From Pseudomonadota bacterium (GTDB taxonomy: Bacteria > Pseudomonadota > Gammaproteobacteria > UBA5335), in NCBI GenBank assembly GCA_034189865.1, contig JAXHTV010000004.1:62001-126000 (forward strand): a stretch of 64,000 bases of DNA, written 5' to 3'. Below the pieces are notes generated by a model, which made no database searches, had not been told where the DNA came from, and was given only the letters and a program-made list of their open reading frames with translations. Below, one piece after another: positions 16,680 to 28,044 of this stretch. A program made the translations under genes and the position numbers. How positions within the stretch are numbered: position 1 is the stretch's first letter; the number at the start of each line of letters is the position of its first letter.

Positions 16680-19142
16680 TCAGTGGGCATGGACGCCGCC
16701 GCGGGGCTTGTTCTTTTTCGTCGCTTGCTTGGCCGGTGCGGCCTTACTCGAAGGCGGCTCGGATTTCGCAGTGGGCAATGGAATTTGCTGCAATGCCGTT
16801 TCCAAAACTCGGTCGATCCACTTAACCGGTATGATTTCCAAAGCGTCCGTGACGTTGCTTGGGATTTCGGTCAAATCTTTCCGGTTCCCCTCAGGAATCA
16901 GGACTTTCGTGATGCCACCCCGATGCGCCGCGACCAGTTTTTCCTTGAGACCACCAATCGGCAGGACCTCTCCCCGAAGCGTAATTTCACCGGTCATCGC
17001 CACCGTCGAACGAACAGGAACGCCCGTGAGCGCCGACACCAAAGCCGTACACATACCGATTCCAGCGCTCGGCCCATCCTTCGGAATAGCACCCTCCGGC
17101 ATGTGAAGATGGATGTCGTATTTCTGGTTGAATTCTTCTTCAATTCCCAACGAAGCCGCACGCGAACGAACAACGGTCAGCGCAGCTTGAATCGACTCAC
17201 GCATCACGTCACCCAACGAACCGGTGTGAATCAGTTTGCCCTTGCCAGGCACCACAGCCGCCTCGATGGTGAGGAGTTCCCCGCCGACCTCGGTCCACGC
17301 CAAGCCTGTACAATGCCCGACCTGGTCCTTTTCCTCGGCAAGGCCGTAACGATACTTTTCCACGCCCAAGTAATCGGAAAGGTTTTCAGATTCTATCAGA
17401 ATCGGGAGTTTGACCTTCTGCCCCTTGGCTGTGGAAGCCAATTCCTTAATCACCTTTCGGCACACCGAGGCAATTTCCCGCTCCAAGTTCCGCACCCCGG
17501 CTTCCCGAGTGTAGAGCCGAATCATCGCTCGAACCGCCTCATCGGTAATGTTCAATTCATTCTCGCCGACACCGTTCTGCTTCATTTGCTTAGGAATCAA
17601 GTACCGGCGGGCGATGCTCAATTTTTCCTCTTCTATGTAGCCCGGAAGCCGGATAATTTCCATTCGATCCAACAAGGCAGGCGGGATATTAAGGGTATTG
17701 GCAGTTGCCACGAACATCACATCGGATAAGTCGAAGTCCACTTCGAGATAGTGATCGTTAAACGTGTGGTTCTGTTCGGGATCAAGAACTTCCAGTAAGG
17801 CGGAGGCCGGATCCCCGCGAAAATCCATGGCCATCTTGTCCACTTCGTCAAGCAGGAACAGAGGATTTTTGACGCCTACCCGACTGACATTCTGAATGAT
17901 CTTGCCCGGCATGGACCCGATGTACGTCCGCCGATGCCCGCGAATTTCCGCTTCATCCCGAACCCCACCGAGCGCCATGCGGACGAATTTACGGTTGGTC
18001 GCCTTGGCAATACTCCGCCCCAAAGACGTCTTCCCGACACCTGGCGGCCCGACGAGACACAAAATAGGACCACGAAGTTTGCGGACGCGCTTCTGCACCG
18101 CGAGATATTCCAGAATGCGATCTTTCACTTTGTCCAAACCGTAGTGGTCCTGGTTCAAGACCGCCTCGGCGCGGGCAAGGTCGGATCGAACCCGTGTTTT
18201 TTTCTTCCACGGGGCATTGGCCAATGCTTCCACATAGTTGCGTACCACGCTCGCTTCCGCCGACATGGGCGACATCATGCGCAGTTTGTTGAGTTCCGCC
18301 TCCGCCTTCTGCTGAACTTCCGGCGGCATACCTGCTTGTTCCACTTTGCGCTGAAGTTCATCCAACTCGTTACTGGGAACATCCTCCAGCTCACCAATTT
18401 CTTTCTGGATCGCTTTCATCTGTTCATTGAGATAGTACTCACGCTGGCTCTTCTCCATTTGAGCCTTCACCCGACCCCGAATACGCTTTTCAATCTGTAA
18501 CAGATCGATCTCAGTTTCGATCAGCGCCATGATGCGCTCCAATCGATCGCTGACGTTCTGCAGTTCCAGAACCTCTTGCTTTTGCTCGATCTTGAGAGAC
18601 ATGTGGGCAGCGATGGTATCGGCCAGACGACCAGGGTCGTCAATGCTCGAGAGCGTACTGAGAACCTCTGGTGGCACTTTCTTGTTGAGCTTCACGTATT
18701 GGTCGCAGAGGGAGAGAACCGAACGGACAAGAACCTCAATCTCACGGTCCTCGCCATAGCCGTAGCTCGATAAATGCCGGAAACGTCCCGACATATAGTT
18801 GCCGTCTTCCGACAGATCGACGACTTCAGCGCGGCGAAGCCCTTCTACCAGAACCTTGACGGTACCATCGGGCAATTTCAGCATCTGCAGTATCGTCGCT
18901 TCGGTTCCCACATCGTATAGATCGGTCAATACCGGCTCGTCGACTTCAGCACTCTTCTGAGCCACGAGAAGGACTTTCTTATCGGCATTCATCGCGGCAT
19001 CCAAGGCCTGGATCGACCGCTCGCGCCCTACAAAGAGTGGAATGACCATGTGGGGATAGACGACGACATCCCGCAACGGCAACACGGGCGCAGTCATCTC
19101 GTCACCCGCTTCTAAATTCATCGACTTTTCACCGCTCGTCAT
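16680..19142 (-). CDS. lon: ATP-dependent protease Lon
   Basis: The 820-residue protein has the Lon substrate-binding N-domain ([22 protein letters not shown]), the AAA+ module with Walker [14 protein letters not shown] (about residue 357 onward) and Walker [11 protein letters not shown], and the C-terminal protease domain with the catalytic serine in [20 protein letters not shown] and the catalytic lysine in [15 protein letters not shown]. The C-terminal tail is lysine- and alanine-rich. It is the soluble quality-control protease. It is 284 nt downstream of clpX, enough for its own promoter. Confidence 0.98.
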   Translation of the reverse strand: MTSGEKSMNLEAGDEMTAPVLPLRDVVVYPHMVIPLFVGRERSIQALDAAMNADKKVLLVAQKSAEVDEPVLTDLYDVGTEATILQMLKLPDGTVKVLVEGLRRAEVVDLSEDGNYMSGRFRHLSSYGYGEDREIEVLVRSVLSLCDQYVKLNKKVPPEVLSTLSSIDDPGRLADTIAAHMSLKIEQKQEVLELQNVSDRLERIMALIETEIDLLQIEKRIRGRVKAQMEKSQREYYLNEQMKAIQKEIGELEDVPSNELDELQRKVEQAGMPPEVQQKAEAELNKLRMMSPMSAEASVVRNYVEALANAPWKKKTRVRSDLARAEAVLNQDHYGLDKVKDRILEYLAVQKRVRKLRGPILCLVGPPGVGKTSLGRSIAKATNRKFVRMALGGVRDEAEIRGHRRTYIGSMPGKIIQNVSRVGVKNPLFLLDEVDKMAMDFRGDPASALLEVLDPEQNHTFNDHYLEVDFDLSDVMFVATANTLNIPPALLDRMEIIRLPGYIEEEKLSIARRYLIPKQMKQNGVGENELNITDEAVRAMIRLYTREAGVRNLEREIASVCRKVIKELASTAKGQKVKLPILIESENLSDYLGVEKYRYGLAEEKDQVGHCTGLAWTEVGGELLTIEAAVVPGKGKLIHTGSLGDVMRESIQAALTVVRSRAASLGIEEEFNQKYDIHLHMPEGAIPKDGPSAGIGMCTALVSALTGVPVRSTVAMTGEITLRGEVLPIGGLKEKLVAAHRGGITKVLIPEGNRKDLTEIPSNVTDALEIIPVKWIDRVLETALQQIPLPTAKSEPPSSKAAPAKQATKKNKPRGGVHAH

Positions 19143-19426
19143 CTCGTCTTCCTCTCAAAATGCGTTTGGCCGACGATTCCTCACACCGCGCCCACGTCAA
19201 ATAACCGCAGGTCTGCGCACGAACTGACGATGGCCGTTCGTTGGTTGTGAGAAAGTCGGGGGAATCTCGCCATACCAGGCGATCGTCGGCTGAGGACCGG
19301 AGCGTCACTCATCAAAGGCAGGCAGTGATCTGGCCACCTCAAAAAACGGACTGGCAATTGCTGTCCCCGCGTCACCCAATAAAAACGATAGATCCAGGGA
19401 GAATGTGCGGGCACGTATGGGCAATT

Positions 19427-20713
19427 TCAATCCGATGCGGCCGCCTGAGACTCTTTTCCCTGATTCTGATACATCACGTAAGGTTCAGTCTCGCCCAATA
19501 CGGCGCCCTCGTCTACCACAACTTTCGCGACGTTATCCAAGGACGGCAGGTCATACATGGTGTCGAGCAAGAGATTCTCCAAAATCGTCCGCAGACCCCG
19601 CGCGCCGGTTTTACGTTCCATTGCCTTGCGGGCACAGGCTCTCAAAGCCTCGTCCGTAAACTCCAGCTCGCAACCCTCCATATCGAACAGTTTACGATAC
19701 TGTTTGGTGAGCGCATTTTTCGGTTCAGTCAGAATCTGTACGAGTGCGGCTTCATCCAGCTCTTCGAGCGTCGCGACAACCGGCAAACGGCCCACAAACT
19801 CCGGAATCAGCCCGTAGCGAATCAGGTCTTCGGGCTCGACCTGATGCAGTATCTCTCCCAGGTTCCTGTTAGCCTCCGGACCTTTGATATCTGCCGCGAA
19901 ACCAATCCCGCCGGTACGGGTTCGGCCGCTGATGACTTTGTCGAGCCCAGCGAAGGCCCCACCACAAATGAACAGAATATTGCGCGTGTCGACCTGTAAG
20001 AACTCTTGTTGCGGATGTTTACGGCCACCTTGGGGCGGAACCGATGCGACCGTGCCTTCAATCAGCTTGAGCAGCGCTTGCTGCACACCCTCTCCTGAAA
20101 CGTCACGGGTGATCGAAGGGTTGTCGGATTTTCGGGAAATCTTATCGATCTCATCGATGTAGACAATACCGGTCTGCGCTTTTTCGACCTCGTAATCACA
20201 CTTTTGCAGCAGTTTTTGAATGATATTCTCGACGTCTTCGCCGACATAACCAGCTTCTGTCAACGTGGTCGCATCGGCAATGGTAAACGGAACATTGAGA
20301 ATTCGCGCCAGCGTTTCGGCAAGCAAGGTCTTACCCGATCCGGTTGGCCCGATCAGCAGGATGTTACTCTTGGAAAGTTCGACGCTATCTTTGCCTGACG
20401 GTGCCTGGATACGCTTGTAATGATTGTAAACAGCGACCGAGAGGATTTTTTTTGCCGACTCCTGCCCAATCACATACTCGTCTAGAATGGACTTGATTTC
20501 TCTGGGCTTGGGCAAGCGGCTGCGTTCATCTTTCGCCTTGTCTTGGAGTTCTTCACGAATGATGTCGTTGCAAAGTTCTACGCACTCATCACAGACAAAT
20601 ACCGAAGGTCCGGCTATCAACTTCCGCACTTCGTGCTGACTCTTGCCACAGAAGGAGCAATACAGCAGTTTACCGTTATCGCCGCCCCGACTACGTGTCT
20701 CGTCAGTCATCAT
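19427..20713 (-). CDS. clpX: ATP-dependent Clp protease ATP-binding subunit ClpX
   Basis: The 428-residue unfoldase has the N-terminal C4 zinc-binding domain (C19, C22, C41, C44: LYCSFCGKS and [11 protein letters not shown]), Walker [16 protein letters not shown], Walker [11 protein letters not shown], the pore loop region GYVGEDVE and the ClpP-docking IGF-type loop region around [12 protein letters not shown]. It feeds substrates to ClpP, encoded immediately upstream. The order tig-clpP-clpX-lon is conserved. Either of the two initial ATGs may be used. Confidence 0.98.
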   Translation of the reverse strand: MMTDETRSRGGDNGKLLYCSFCGKSQHEVRKLIAGPSVFVCDECVELCNDIIREELQDKAKDERSRLPKPREIKSILDEYVIGQESAKKILSVAVYNHYKRIQAPSGKDSVELSKSNILLIGPTGSGKTLLAETLARILNVPFTIADATTLTEAGYVGEDVENIIQKLLQKCDYEVEKAQTGIVYIDEIDKISRKSDNPSITRDVSGEGVQQALLKLIEGTVASVPPQGGRKHPQQEFLQVDTRNILFICGGAFAGLDKVISGRTRTGGIGFAADIKGPEANRNLGEILHQVEPEDLIRYGLIPEFVGRLPVVATLEELDEAALVQILTEPKNALTKQYRKLFDMEGCELEFTDEALRACARKAMERKTGARGLRTILENLLLDTMYDLPSLDNVAKVVVDEGAVLGETEPYVMYQNQGKESQAAASD

Positions 20714-20824
20714 TTAACCCCGCGTAGCGTCTTTAATTCAGAAGGTATACCAGCGTCGCGCGCCTTTTCAACTCGGGTTCTGGCCGTCACGCTCCGGAAA
20801 CCTTGGGATCCGAACACGCACCGT

Positions 20825-21472
20825 TTAATCGACACTATCCGCAGCAGCACGAGTCCGCTCTGTTAGAACGGCGTCCACCAGACCATAGTCCATGGCCTGC
20901 TCTGCGCTGAGAAAGCGATCACGGTCGGTATCCTGCTCGATGGTTTTGATATCCTGGCCAGTATGTTTGGCAAGAATTCCATTCAGTCGATCCCGAATCA
21001 ACAAAATTTCCCGGGCGTGAATGTCGATATCGGTTGCTTGCCCTTGGAATCCGCCGAGCGGTTGATGAATCATCATGCGGGAGTGGGGCAGGCAAAACCG
21101 TTTACCTTTCGCACCGGCGGCAAGGAGCACGGCCCCCATACTGGCGGCTTGCCCAACACAAATGGTGCTTACATCCGGCTTGACAAACTGCATCGTGTCG
21201 TAGATCGCCAGCCCGGCGGTCACTGAACCACCCGGCGAGTTGATATAAATGTGGATATCTTTTTCCGGGTTCTCCGACTCCAAAAATAGTAGCTGAGCTA
21301 CAGCCAAGTTGGCCATGTGATCTTCAACTTGCCCAACCAAGAAAACGACGCGTTCCTTCAGCAAACGGGAATAGATATCGAAGGCCCGTTCACCCCGCGC
21401 CGTCTGCTCAACAACCATGGGAACAAGATTGGCCTGGGTCACACCCGAGTTACCGTTTGAATACCCGCTCAT
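20825..21472 (-). CDS. clpP: ATP-dependent Clp protease proteolytic subunit
   Basis: The 215-residue serine protease has the triad S111 ([14 protein letters not shown]), H136 ([11 protein letters not shown]) and D185 ([14 protein letters not shown]), which matches the E. coli precursor numbering. The N-terminal segment before about residue 15 would be removed by self-processing. Its ATG overlaps the tig stop by 4 nt (ATGA), so the two are translationally coupled. It forms the tetradecamer with ClpX. Confidence 0.98.
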   Translation of the reverse strand: MSGYSNGNSGVTQANLVPMVVEQTARGERAFDIYSRLLKERVVFLVGQVEDHMANLAVAQLLFLESENPEKDIHIYINSPGGSVTAGLAIYDTMQFVKPDVSTICVGQAASMGAVLLAAGAKGKRFCLPHSRMMIHQPLGGFQGQATDIDIHAREILLIRDRLNGILAKHTGQDIKTIEQDTDRDRFLSAEQAMDYGLVDAVLTERTRAAADSVD

Positions 21473-22800
21473 GACTCCGCTTCCTCCTCGCCCTCGCCAG
21501 CCGACGAACCGCCACCAATAAGTTGTTCAAAGGTCATATCCACATCCATAACCTCGGCGCGGTCGAGCAGCCAGTCGACCACTTGTTCCTCCATGACCAT
21601 ACTCTGGACACTTCGCATGGCTTCAGGGCTGTTGCGGTAGGCTTGAGCCAGCATTTCCGCGTGTTCATGTCCGCCGACGATCGTGTCAATGGTTTCGTTG
21701 ACGCGTTTTGGATCCACAGTGAACTCATTTTCCTTAACGAGTTCGGCCACCAACAAGCCCAAAGCGACCCGTTTGCGGGCCCGCTCTTCAAAAAGCTCCC
21801 GTGGCAAATCAGGCGGTGTATCGCCACTCATGCCGAGTTGGCCAGCCATCTCTTTCTGCAACTGGCCAATTTCAGAATCGACCAGGACATTGGGGAGTTC
21901 AATGGGGTTCTTCTCACAAAGCCGGTCCAATACCGCTTCTTTGACTCGATTTTTGATGTTCTGTTCCGCTTCGCGCTCGATGCTTTCTTTTAACTGCTCG
22001 CGCAATTTATCCACACCACCGTCTGAAACACCGAGTGTCTGCGCAAACGCGTCGTCCACCTCGGGAAGGCGGGAAGCCGAAACGGTTTTGACCTGAACTT
22101 CGAACACCGCTGCTTTTCCGGCCAAATCTTCTGCTTGATAGTTTTCCGGAAAAGTTAATTCGATCGAGGTCGCCTCGCCCGGCTGAACACCGACCAATCC
22201 GCTCTCGAAGGATTCGAGCAACTGGCCACGACCAATTTCTACGGAGAAATCTTCCGCCCGGCCACCTTCGAATTCTTCACCATCGATCGTGCCTACAAAA
22301 TTGATCACCACGCGATCACCGCTCTGCGCGGCTCGCTCGACTTCTTCCCAGTCGGCGTGCTGATGCCGGAGCCGTTCCAGCATACTGTCAACATCGGCGT
22401 CGGTGATGGCGACTTTAGGCCGCTCGATCTGCTCGCCGTCGAAGTCATTCAAGGTGATTTCCGGCAGCACCTCCACCAACGCGGTGTAGGCCAAATCCTG
22501 GCCCGGTTCGAAGCTGTGGGTTTCGATACGGGGCGCACCGGCGGGCTGAATTTTCTGTTCGCTGATAGCGTCAGCGAAACTGCTTTGAACCAGCTCACCG
22601 ACGACCTCGTCACGCACCTGTTGGCCGAAACGCTGCCGCACCACCTTCGCCGGCACCTTGCCGGGCCGAAATCCCTTGATCCGAACTTGAGGACCCATCG
22701 AGCGAAGGCGGTCTTCGATTCGTTTCTCGACCTCATCGGAAGGCACTTGGACGGATATCCGCCGTTCCAAGCCGGTGGTGGCTTCAACGGTGCTTTGCAT
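21469..22800 (-). CDS. tig: Trigger factor (ribosome-associated chaperone/PPIase)
   Basis: The 443-residue protein has the N-terminal ribosome-binding domain with the conserved GFRPGKVP signature ([20 protein letters not shown]), a central FKBP-type PPIase domain (about residues 150-240, [31 protein letters not shown]), and a helical chaperone domain. The tail is acidic and serine/glycine-rich ([15 protein letters not shown]). It binds nascent chains at the ribosome exit. It overlaps clpP, which makes tig-clpP one operon. Confidence 0.97.
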   Translation of the reverse strand: MQSTVEATTGLERRISVQVPSDEVEKRIEDRLRSMGPQVRIKGFRPGKVPAKVVRQRFGQQVRDEVVGELVQSSFADAISEQKIQPAGAPRIETHSFEPGQDLAYTALVEVLPEITLNDFDGEQIERPKVAITDADVDSMLERLRHQHADWEEVERAAQSGDRVVINFVGTIDGEEFEGGRAEDFSVEIGRGQLLESFESGLVGVQPGEATSIELTFPENYQAEDLAGKAAVFEVQVKTVSASRLPEVDDAFAQTLGVSDGGVDKLREQLKESIEREAEQNIKNRVKEAVLDRLCEKNPIELPNVLVDSEIGQLQKEMAGQLGMSGDTPPDLPRELFEERARKRVALGLLVAELVKENEFTVDPKRVNETIDTIVGGHEHAEMLAQAYRNSPEAMRSVQSMVMEEQVVDWLLDRAEVMDVDMTFEQLIGGGSSAGEGEEEAES

Positions 22801-22880
22801 ATCGATTCCTCGAAAATCAGTACTTAGAATTCAAATATAGGGGTGGACGACCCCACCACTGCCAGTTGAATCATTCAAAA

Positions 22881-22967
<87 letters not shown>

Positions 22968-23188
22968 ACACAGACTCTCACACAAAAACAGCCGGGATGG
23001 CCGCAGTTAGGCTGACCGCGGACCACTCACTCCCTGTTCGCTGGCCAGCAGCGGTTTGCTTACCGTTTCTCGTGCCTGCGCAACAGGCTATTCATGATGC
23101 CGGCTGCTGCTTGTCGTCGTTTGGCAATTATATACGAACGGTGGGGTGAGGTTGGACCGGAAAAAGCCGCGAAATCGCATCCGACAAA

Positions 23189-23263
23189 TGGTGGGCCGTC
23201 AGGGACTCGAACCCCGAACCTACTGATTAAGAGTCAGCTGCTCTACCATTGAGCTAACGGCCC
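23189..23263 (-). tRNA. tRNA-Lys (CTT anticodon)
   Basis: The minus strand has acceptor GGGCCGT/ACGGCCC, D arm GCTCAATGGTAGAGC, anticodon stem-loop GCTGA-CTCTTAA-TCAGT (anticodon CTT, with a G-T closing pair), T arm CGGGG-TTCGAGT-CCCTG, discriminator A and CCA. It is the promoter-distal member of a four-tRNA group (Pro, Arg, His, Lys). Confidence 0.96.
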
Positions 23264-23325
23264 AAATCGCGTCGTTTTTGTCGCGGGCCCCGACTCACTT
23301 GGAAAGCCGAAGCCCTTGCATAAAA

Positions 23326-23402
23326 TGGGGTGGACGATGGGACTTGAACCCACGACCGCCGGAGTCACAATCCGGAGCTCTACCAGCTGAGCTACGCCCA
23401 CC
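23326..23402 (-). tRNA. tRNA-His (GTG anticodon)
   Basis: The minus strand reads GGTGGGCG at the 5' end and CGTCCACC-CCA at the 3' end. The extra G-1 pairs with C73, the hallmark of tRNA-His. The anticodon stem-loop is CCGGA-TTGTGAC-TCCGG, anticodon GTG. D and T arms are regular and CCA is encoded. Confidence 0.97.
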
Positions 23403-23458
23403 ATTGGAAAATCTCAGTTGCCACCGTCACGTACTTTGAGGCGACCAAAGCTCGTATT

Positions 23459-23535
23459 TGGCGCGCCCGGCAGGAATCGAACCTGCAACCCTCGGCTTAG
23501 AAGGCCGATGCTCTATCCGATTGAGCTACGGGCGC
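23459..23535 (-). tRNA. tRNA-Arg (TCT anticodon)
   Basis: The minus strand has acceptor GCGCCCG/CGGGCGC, D arm GCTCAATCGGATAGAGC, anticodon stem-loop TCGGC-CTTCTAA-GCCGA (anticodon TCT), T arm GCAGG-TTCGATT-CCTGC, discriminator G and encoded CCA. It would read AGA and AGG codons. Confidence 0.97.
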
Positions 23536-23570
23536 CTGTTTCGATTATGACCCTAAGACTCGCCGGAAAT

Positions 23571-23647
23571 TGGTCGGGGTAGAGGGATTTGAACCCCCGA
23601 CTCCCTGCTCCCAAAGCAGGTGCGCTACCAGGCTGCGCTATACCCCG
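23571..23647 (-). tRNA. tRNA-Pro (TGG anticodon)
   Basis: The minus strand has acceptor CGGGGTA/TACCCCG, D arm GCGCAGCCTGGTAGCGC, anticodon stem-loop CCTGC-TTTGGGA-GCAGG (anticodon TGG), T arm CGGGGG-TTCAAAT-CCCTC and encoded CCA. It is the promoter-proximal gene of the Pro-Arg-His-Lys group. Confidence 0.97.
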
Positions 23648-24051
23648 ATACGTGCATTGGCCGCCTTGCCCCGCTCGTCGCGAATTAGGGTTACCTTGAT
23701 GCCCTCACTGAGCTGGGCAATGATACCGGCCCACTCTTTTAGGGTCAACGAGGGCCAATCGGGCGGGCTCCAACCCGGCCGCCTTGTGACGCCCCCCGCC
23801 TCCGTGCGAAAATCCGCCGCGCGAGACAATCCGTTCCGAGGCGGGAGCGTCGATTGGTTTGGCGGCAACGCGTGACCGAAATGGCCAACCGGCCCCTGAT
23901 CGCCGAGGTGATGTTTCGGAGACCACCACCGTCGGCAAGATTCCGCCCGCCAAATGAGCAACCTCGTCATACCACCAATGTCGTATTCGCCCGCAACCGT
24001 GCACTTAAAATCATGTCACTCGGCACTTGAGCCTTTAAAAGCAGGATCCAG
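23648..24051. other. 404-bp region between tRNA-Pro and folD, no confident gene
   Basis: It must hold the promoters of the tRNA group (-) and folD (+). On the minus strand one frame (24004 to 23705) contains GGFSHGGGGRHKAAGLEPARL, which resembles the DHHA1 motif GGGGHxxAAG. The neighbouring frame carries the protein-like stretch LTLKEWAGIIAQLSEGIKVT near 23700. No single frame joins them, and no upstream DHH domain fits in the space. This is either a decayed fragment of a DHH/DHHA1 protein or chance. Confidence 0.4.
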
Positions 24052-24909
24052 ATGACCGCAAAACTGATAGACGGAAAGGCCGTGGCTACCGATCTGCGCA
24101 CCCAGATCGCCAGCTCGATCAAAGCATTGACCGAAGCAGGCGCCCGCCCGCCCGGCTTGGCCGTCATCTTAGTGGGCAACGATCCGGCGTCTGAGGTCTA
24201 CGTACGAAACAAACGGCTGGCCTGTGAGCAAGCCGGATTTCTGTCCAAACCCTATCAGCTCGCCCAGAACACCTCTGCGGAATCGCTGCTGCAACTGATT
24301 GACGAGTTAAACGCCGATGAGACGATCGACGGCATTTTGGTCCAGTTCCCTCTCCCCGATCACATCCCGCAGAACTTGGTCACGGAACGAATATCCCCAA
24401 ACAAAGACGTCGACGGGTTTCATCCGTATAACGTCGGACGGCTCGCCCAGCGTCAGCCCCTACTTCGACCGTGCACGCCACGAGGTGTCATGGCACTCCT
24501 GGACCAGACCGGGGAATCGGTGAGGGGTCGTCACGCCGTGGTGGTGGGCGCATCCAATATCGTCGGTCGCCCCATGGCGCTTGAGCTACTGCTGGCCGGC
24601 GCCACCACAACGGTCTGCCACCGCTTCACGAATGACTTGGCTCACCACGTCGGCCAAGGCGATATCGTCGTGGCAGCGGTGGGCAAACCCGGCTTGGTGA
24701 ACGGCGAGTGGATTAAACCGGGTGCGATCGTGATCGATGTGGGCATCTCCCGGTCGGAAACCGGAAAGCTGGTGGGCGACGTTGGATTCGCAAGTGCTTA
24801 TGAGCGCGCTGCATGGATTACACCGGTCCCAGGCGGCGTGGGGCCCATGACGGTCGCGATGCTTCTTCAAAACACGCTGGATGCCTATCGCCTAAGGCAA
24901 AACGCATAG
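24052..24909 (+). CDS. folD: Bifunctional methylenetetrahydrofolate dehydrogenase/cyclohydrolase
   Basis: The 285-residue protein has both FolD signatures: the N-terminal [25 protein letters not shown] with the catalytic lysine region (YVRNKRLA), [12 protein letters not shown], and the C-terminal [18 protein letters not shown]. The NADP-binding motif is [18 protein letters not shown]. It interconverts 5,10-methylene-THF, 5,10-methenyl-THF and 10-formyl-THF. It stands alone on the plus strand and converges on cysS. Confidence 0.97.
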   Translation: MTAKLIDGKAVATDLRTQIASSIKALTEAGARPPGLAVILVGNDPASEVYVRNKRLACEQAGFLSKPYQLAQNTSAESLLQLIDELNADETIDGILVQFPLPDHIPQNLVTERISPNKDVDGFHPYNVGRLAQRQPLLRPCTPRGVMALLDQTGESVRGRHAVVVGASNIVGRPMALELLLAGATTTVCHRFTNDLAHHVGQGDIVVAAVGKPGLVNGEWIKPGAIVIDVGISRSETGKLVGDVGFASAYERAAWITPVPGGVGPMTVAMLLQNTLDAYRLRQNA

Positions 24910-24958
24910 CCAACCGGCTTTTCCCATCGCACAGTGCTTCAGAGAAACCAGCAAACGG

Positions 24959-26344
24959 TTACTGGCGACGCCACACGGTGCCCTCAGCGCCATCTTCCAA
25001 AACCACGCCGTTAGCAACCAATTCATCCCGAATTCGATCCGCTTCAGCCCAGTTTTTGTCCATGCGTGCCTGACTCCGGGCCAGAATGAGTTGGTCGATT
25101 TCGTCGCTGGTCAAACCGTCCGTGCCGTGGCCACTTTGGAGATACGCGTCCGGCTCGCTCCGGAGCAGCCCAAGCGGCTCCGCCAGCTGACGCAGACCCG
25201 CCGCCAAGGCGGCGGCGGCTTTCAGATCGAGCTCGCGCAAGCGATTGACTTCGTGAACCATATCAAACAAAACAGAAATGGCGCGGGGCGTATTGAAATC
25301 GTCATCCATGGCTTCTTTGAACAGCTCGGCGAAGCGACCGGTTTCGGGCTCCGACTCGGGCAGACCACGAAGCGCCACGTAGAAACGCTTCAGGCTTTGC
25401 TGTGCGGACTCCAAGTGCGACGCCGCGTAGTTGAGCGGACTGCGGTAGTGGCTACTCAGAATGAGAAACCTCAGCGCTTCGGCCGGATAGCGAGCCAAGA
25501 CATCGCGGATGGTCACGAAGTTGCCCAGGGATTTCGCCATTTTTTCTTCGTTGACCTGGACGAAGCCCACATGAATCCAGGTGTTGACGAAGGTTTCACC
25601 GGTGGCCGCTTCGGATTGGGCGATTTCGTTCTCGTGATGGGGAAACTTCAGGTCCATGCCGCCGCCATGGATATCGAAATGGTTGCCCAGGCAATGGGTG
25701 GACATGGCAGAGCACTCGATATGCCAACCCGGCCGCCCATCGCCCCAAGGCGAAGACCAAGACGGCTCGCCCGGCTTAGCCAGTTTCCACAGCACGAAAT
25801 CCAAAGGATCCGTTTTGGCCTGGTCCACATCCACTCGGGCGCCGGCCAGCATGTCTTCCAACCGGCGGCCGGACAACTCGCCGTATGATTCAAAACGACT
25901 CACATCATAGAAAACGTCGCCGTTGGACCCGACATAGGCGTAACCCTTGTTCACTAAGGTTTCGATCATGGCGATGATCTCGCCCATGTGCCGAGTAGCC
26001 CTCGGTTCCTCGTCCGGTGGCAGCACACCCAAAGCCGCCGCGTCTTCGTTCATCGCGGCGATGAACCGTCCCGTCAGGGCATCGCAACTTTCTTCCGCCT
26101 GCCGGGCCCGCTGGATGATTTTGTCATCCACATCGGTGACGTTGCGAACGTAGGTTAAAGGATAGCCGGACGCACGAAGCCAACGCGCGACCACATCGAA
26201 GGCCACCAAAACCCTCGCATGCCCCAAATGGCAATAGTCGTAGACTGTCATGCCGCACACATACATGCGAACCGATGCGGGGTCGATGGGCACAAACGGC
26301 GTTTTTTCACCGATCAAACTGTTGTAAATCTTCAGCATTTTCAT
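24959..26344 (-). CDS. cysS: Cysteinyl-tRNA synthetase
   Basis: The 461-residue class I synthetase has the HIGH-type motif as HLGHAR ([18 protein letters not shown]), the KMSKS motif as KMAKS ([18 protein letters not shown]), and the zinc ligands of CysRS: C30 region [19 protein letters not shown] and the [15 protein letters not shown] loop. The start may be the ATG at 26344 or the one at 26338 (MLKIYNSL); both lack a strong ribosome site. It is adjacent to gltX on the same strand. Confidence 0.97.
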   Translation of the reverse strand: MKMLKIYNSLIGEKTPFVPIDPASVRMYVCGMTVYDYCHLGHARVLVAFDVVARWLRASGYPLTYVRNVTDVDDKIIQRARQAEESCDALTGRFIAAMNEDAAALGVLPPDEEPRATRHMGEIIAMIETLVNKGYAYVGSNGDVFYDVSRFESYGELSGRRLEDMLAGARVDVDQAKTDPLDFVLWKLAKPGEPSWSSPWGDGRPGWHIECSAMSTHCLGNHFDIHGGGMDLKFPHHENEIAQSEAATGETFVNTWIHVGFVQVNEEKMAKSLGNFVTIRDVLARYPAEALRFLILSSHYRSPLNYAASHLESAQQSLKRFYVALRGLPESEPETGRFAELFKEAMDDDFNTPRAISVLFDMVHEVNRLRELDLKAAAALAAGLRQLAEPLGLLRSEPDAYLQSGHGTDGLTSDEIDQLILARSQARMDKNWAEADRIRDELVANGVVLEDGAEGTVWRRQ

Positions 26345-26419
26345 CCTTCAGCGCCGCCCGTGAACGGTGGCGCGGAGCGTTACCCGCATGCGGCGTCAAT
26401 GGGCCCTCACCGAGCGAAA

Positions 26420-27847
26420 TCATGAACCCGAAGCGGCGATTTGCGCGCAGGCTTCCAATCGTCGGCGCACTTCTTCAGCCGGAATCAACGCCAGCAACGT
26501 CCGGAACTCCGGGCCGTCCTCCCGCATGGTCAAGGCCAACCGTAGCGGCATGAAAAGCGAGCGTCCCCGTTTGCCGGTGACGGCTTTGACATGGGTCGTC
26601 AAGGCACTCGCGTCGGACCCGTGAGTGTCCAGAGCCTCGACCGCTGCTCGGAAAAAGTCCGGGCCGGCTTCCTTTAATATCTCACCGGCCGCCGTCCAGT
26701 CAGAGAGTTGACCGTATATCAGGTCAGCCCATTGCCCGATATCGTCGGGAAAGGTGGCATTGGGGCGAACCACTTCAAAAAACGCCTGTCGGGCCGGGGG
26801 GGGCACCCGAGCCAGCGCGTCACCGGCCCACGCCACGAGGGTTGCATCGTCCACCGCCGCTACGGCCAACTTCTGCCAATGACGAAGATGGTTCTCGTCG
26901 AATCGCGACGGAGACCGACCGATTGCGCCCAAATCAAAGGCTTTTGCCAATAAATCCGGCTCGAGCAGCGCCTCGTCGTCGAGACGATGGCCCAGCCGCG
27001 AAAGGTAATTGTTGATCCCCACCGCCAAAAAGCCTTCCTCGCGTAACTCCACGACGCTGCGGCTTCCGTTTCGCTTGGACAATGGGGCTCCATCGGCGCC
27101 CACGATCAACGGCAAGTGGCCGTACCCCGGAATCGGCAACGCCAGGGCGTTTAAAATCAGTTGTTGGCGGGGGGTATTGGTCAAATGATCCTCCCCCCGC
27201 AGCACATGGGTAATCCCCATTAAGGCATCATCGAGCGCGTTGCAAAAGAAAAATGCAAAGGTCCCATCGGCGCGGCGAATAATGAAATCGCCAATATGAT
27301 CGGTTTCGAAAACCTGCGTACCGCGGACGAGATCTTCGAACTGAATTTGCTCCCCCGCGGGCACCCGAAAACGAATGGTCGGCTGGCGGCCCGAACTCAA
27401 ACGTGCCTGGCGCTCAGCCTCGGACAAGTGGGCACAGGTCCCTTCATACCGCGGCGGCCGACCGGTCGCCAACTGCCGCTTTCGGGATAAGGCCAACTCC
27501 TGGGGTGAGCAGTAACAGGGGTAGGTGTGCCCTGCTTGGTCGAGCCGCCGGTAATAGTCCTGGTACAGCGCCGTACGCTGGGACTGTCGGTAAGGGCCGT
27601 GCCCACCGTCAATGTCGGGGCCTTCATCCCACGCCAAGCCCATCCAACGCAGATCCTCTTCCAGGGCCTGGACGAAAACCTCTTGGCTACGCTCGGGATC
27701 AGTATCTTCCATCCTGAGCACAAAGCGTCCCCCCAAATGACGGGCGAACAGATAGTTAAACAAGGCCGTCCTGGCGTTGCCGACATGCATGCGGCCGGTG
27801 GGGCTGGGCGCAAAACGCGTTTTTACGGCTGCCTCTGACCCCGTCAT
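26420..27847 (-). CDS. gltX: Glutamyl-tRNA synthetase with variant KMSKS motif
   Basis: The 475-residue class I synthetase starts MTGSEAAVKTRFAPSPTGRMHVGNARTALFNY: PSPTGxxHVGNAR is the HIGH region. The KMSKS equivalent reads APLSKRNGSRSV, so the second half of the motif deviates from the usual KLSKR-H(D)G. The zinc-binding CxC...C region of canonical GluRS is only partly present (YPCYCSPQELALSRKRQLATGRPPRYEGTC). A possible reading is a GluRS-2-type enzyme, but the sequence alone does not show whether it charges tRNA-Glu, tRNA-Gln or both. It is upstream of cysS. Confidence 0.94.
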   Translation of the reverse strand: MTGSEAAVKTRFAPSPTGRMHVGNARTALFNYLFARHLGGRFVLRMEDTDPERSQEVFVQALEEDLRWMGLAWDEGPDIDGGHGPYRQSQRTALYQDYYRRLDQAGHTYPCYCSPQELALSRKRQLATGRPPRYEGTCAHLSEAERQARLSSGRQPTIRFRVPAGEQIQFEDLVRGTQVFETDHIGDFIIRRADGTFAFFFCNALDDALMGITHVLRGEDHLTNTPRQQLILNALALPIPGYGHLPLIVGADGAPLSKRNGSRSVVELREEGFLAVGINNYLSRLGHRLDDEALLEPDLLAKAFDLGAIGRSPSRFDENHLRHWQKLAVAAVDDATLVAWAGDALARVPPPARQAFFEVVRPNATFPDDIGQWADLIYGQLSDWTAAGEILKEAGPDFFRAAVEALDTHGSDASALTTHVKAVTGKRGRSLFMPLRLALTMREDGPEFRTLLALIPAEEVRRRLEACAQIAASGS

Positions 27848-28044
27848 GACTTACCCCTAAACTGAATACGCACAACAGTCATCGTTCTTCCAAGCCGTCG
27901 TTGGCCCACGAGTACACGAGGGTGATCCCTCCCGGACCGGCGGAGTTTACCCGATCGGCTCAAAGCGCACCAAGCTGCCGACTTGGCCAGGAGAAACCAA
28001 CTCCGTATCATACGGCGCACTTGTCCGAACGGGGTATACAGGCC

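Noticed and set aside
16599-17729. 376-codon plus-strand open frame
   Set aside because: It is antisense to the lon protease domain and has no recognisable motif.
23570-23875. Open frame beginning MVGVEGFEPPTPCSQSR on the plus strand
   Set aside because: It starts inside the antisense of tRNA-Pro; this is a well-known false protein produced by translating tRNA genes. The rest shows no conserved features.
24910-24958. Short hairpin AGCC-AACC-GGCT followed by TTT between folD and cysS
   Set aside because: Only a 4-bp stem; too weak to call a terminator.
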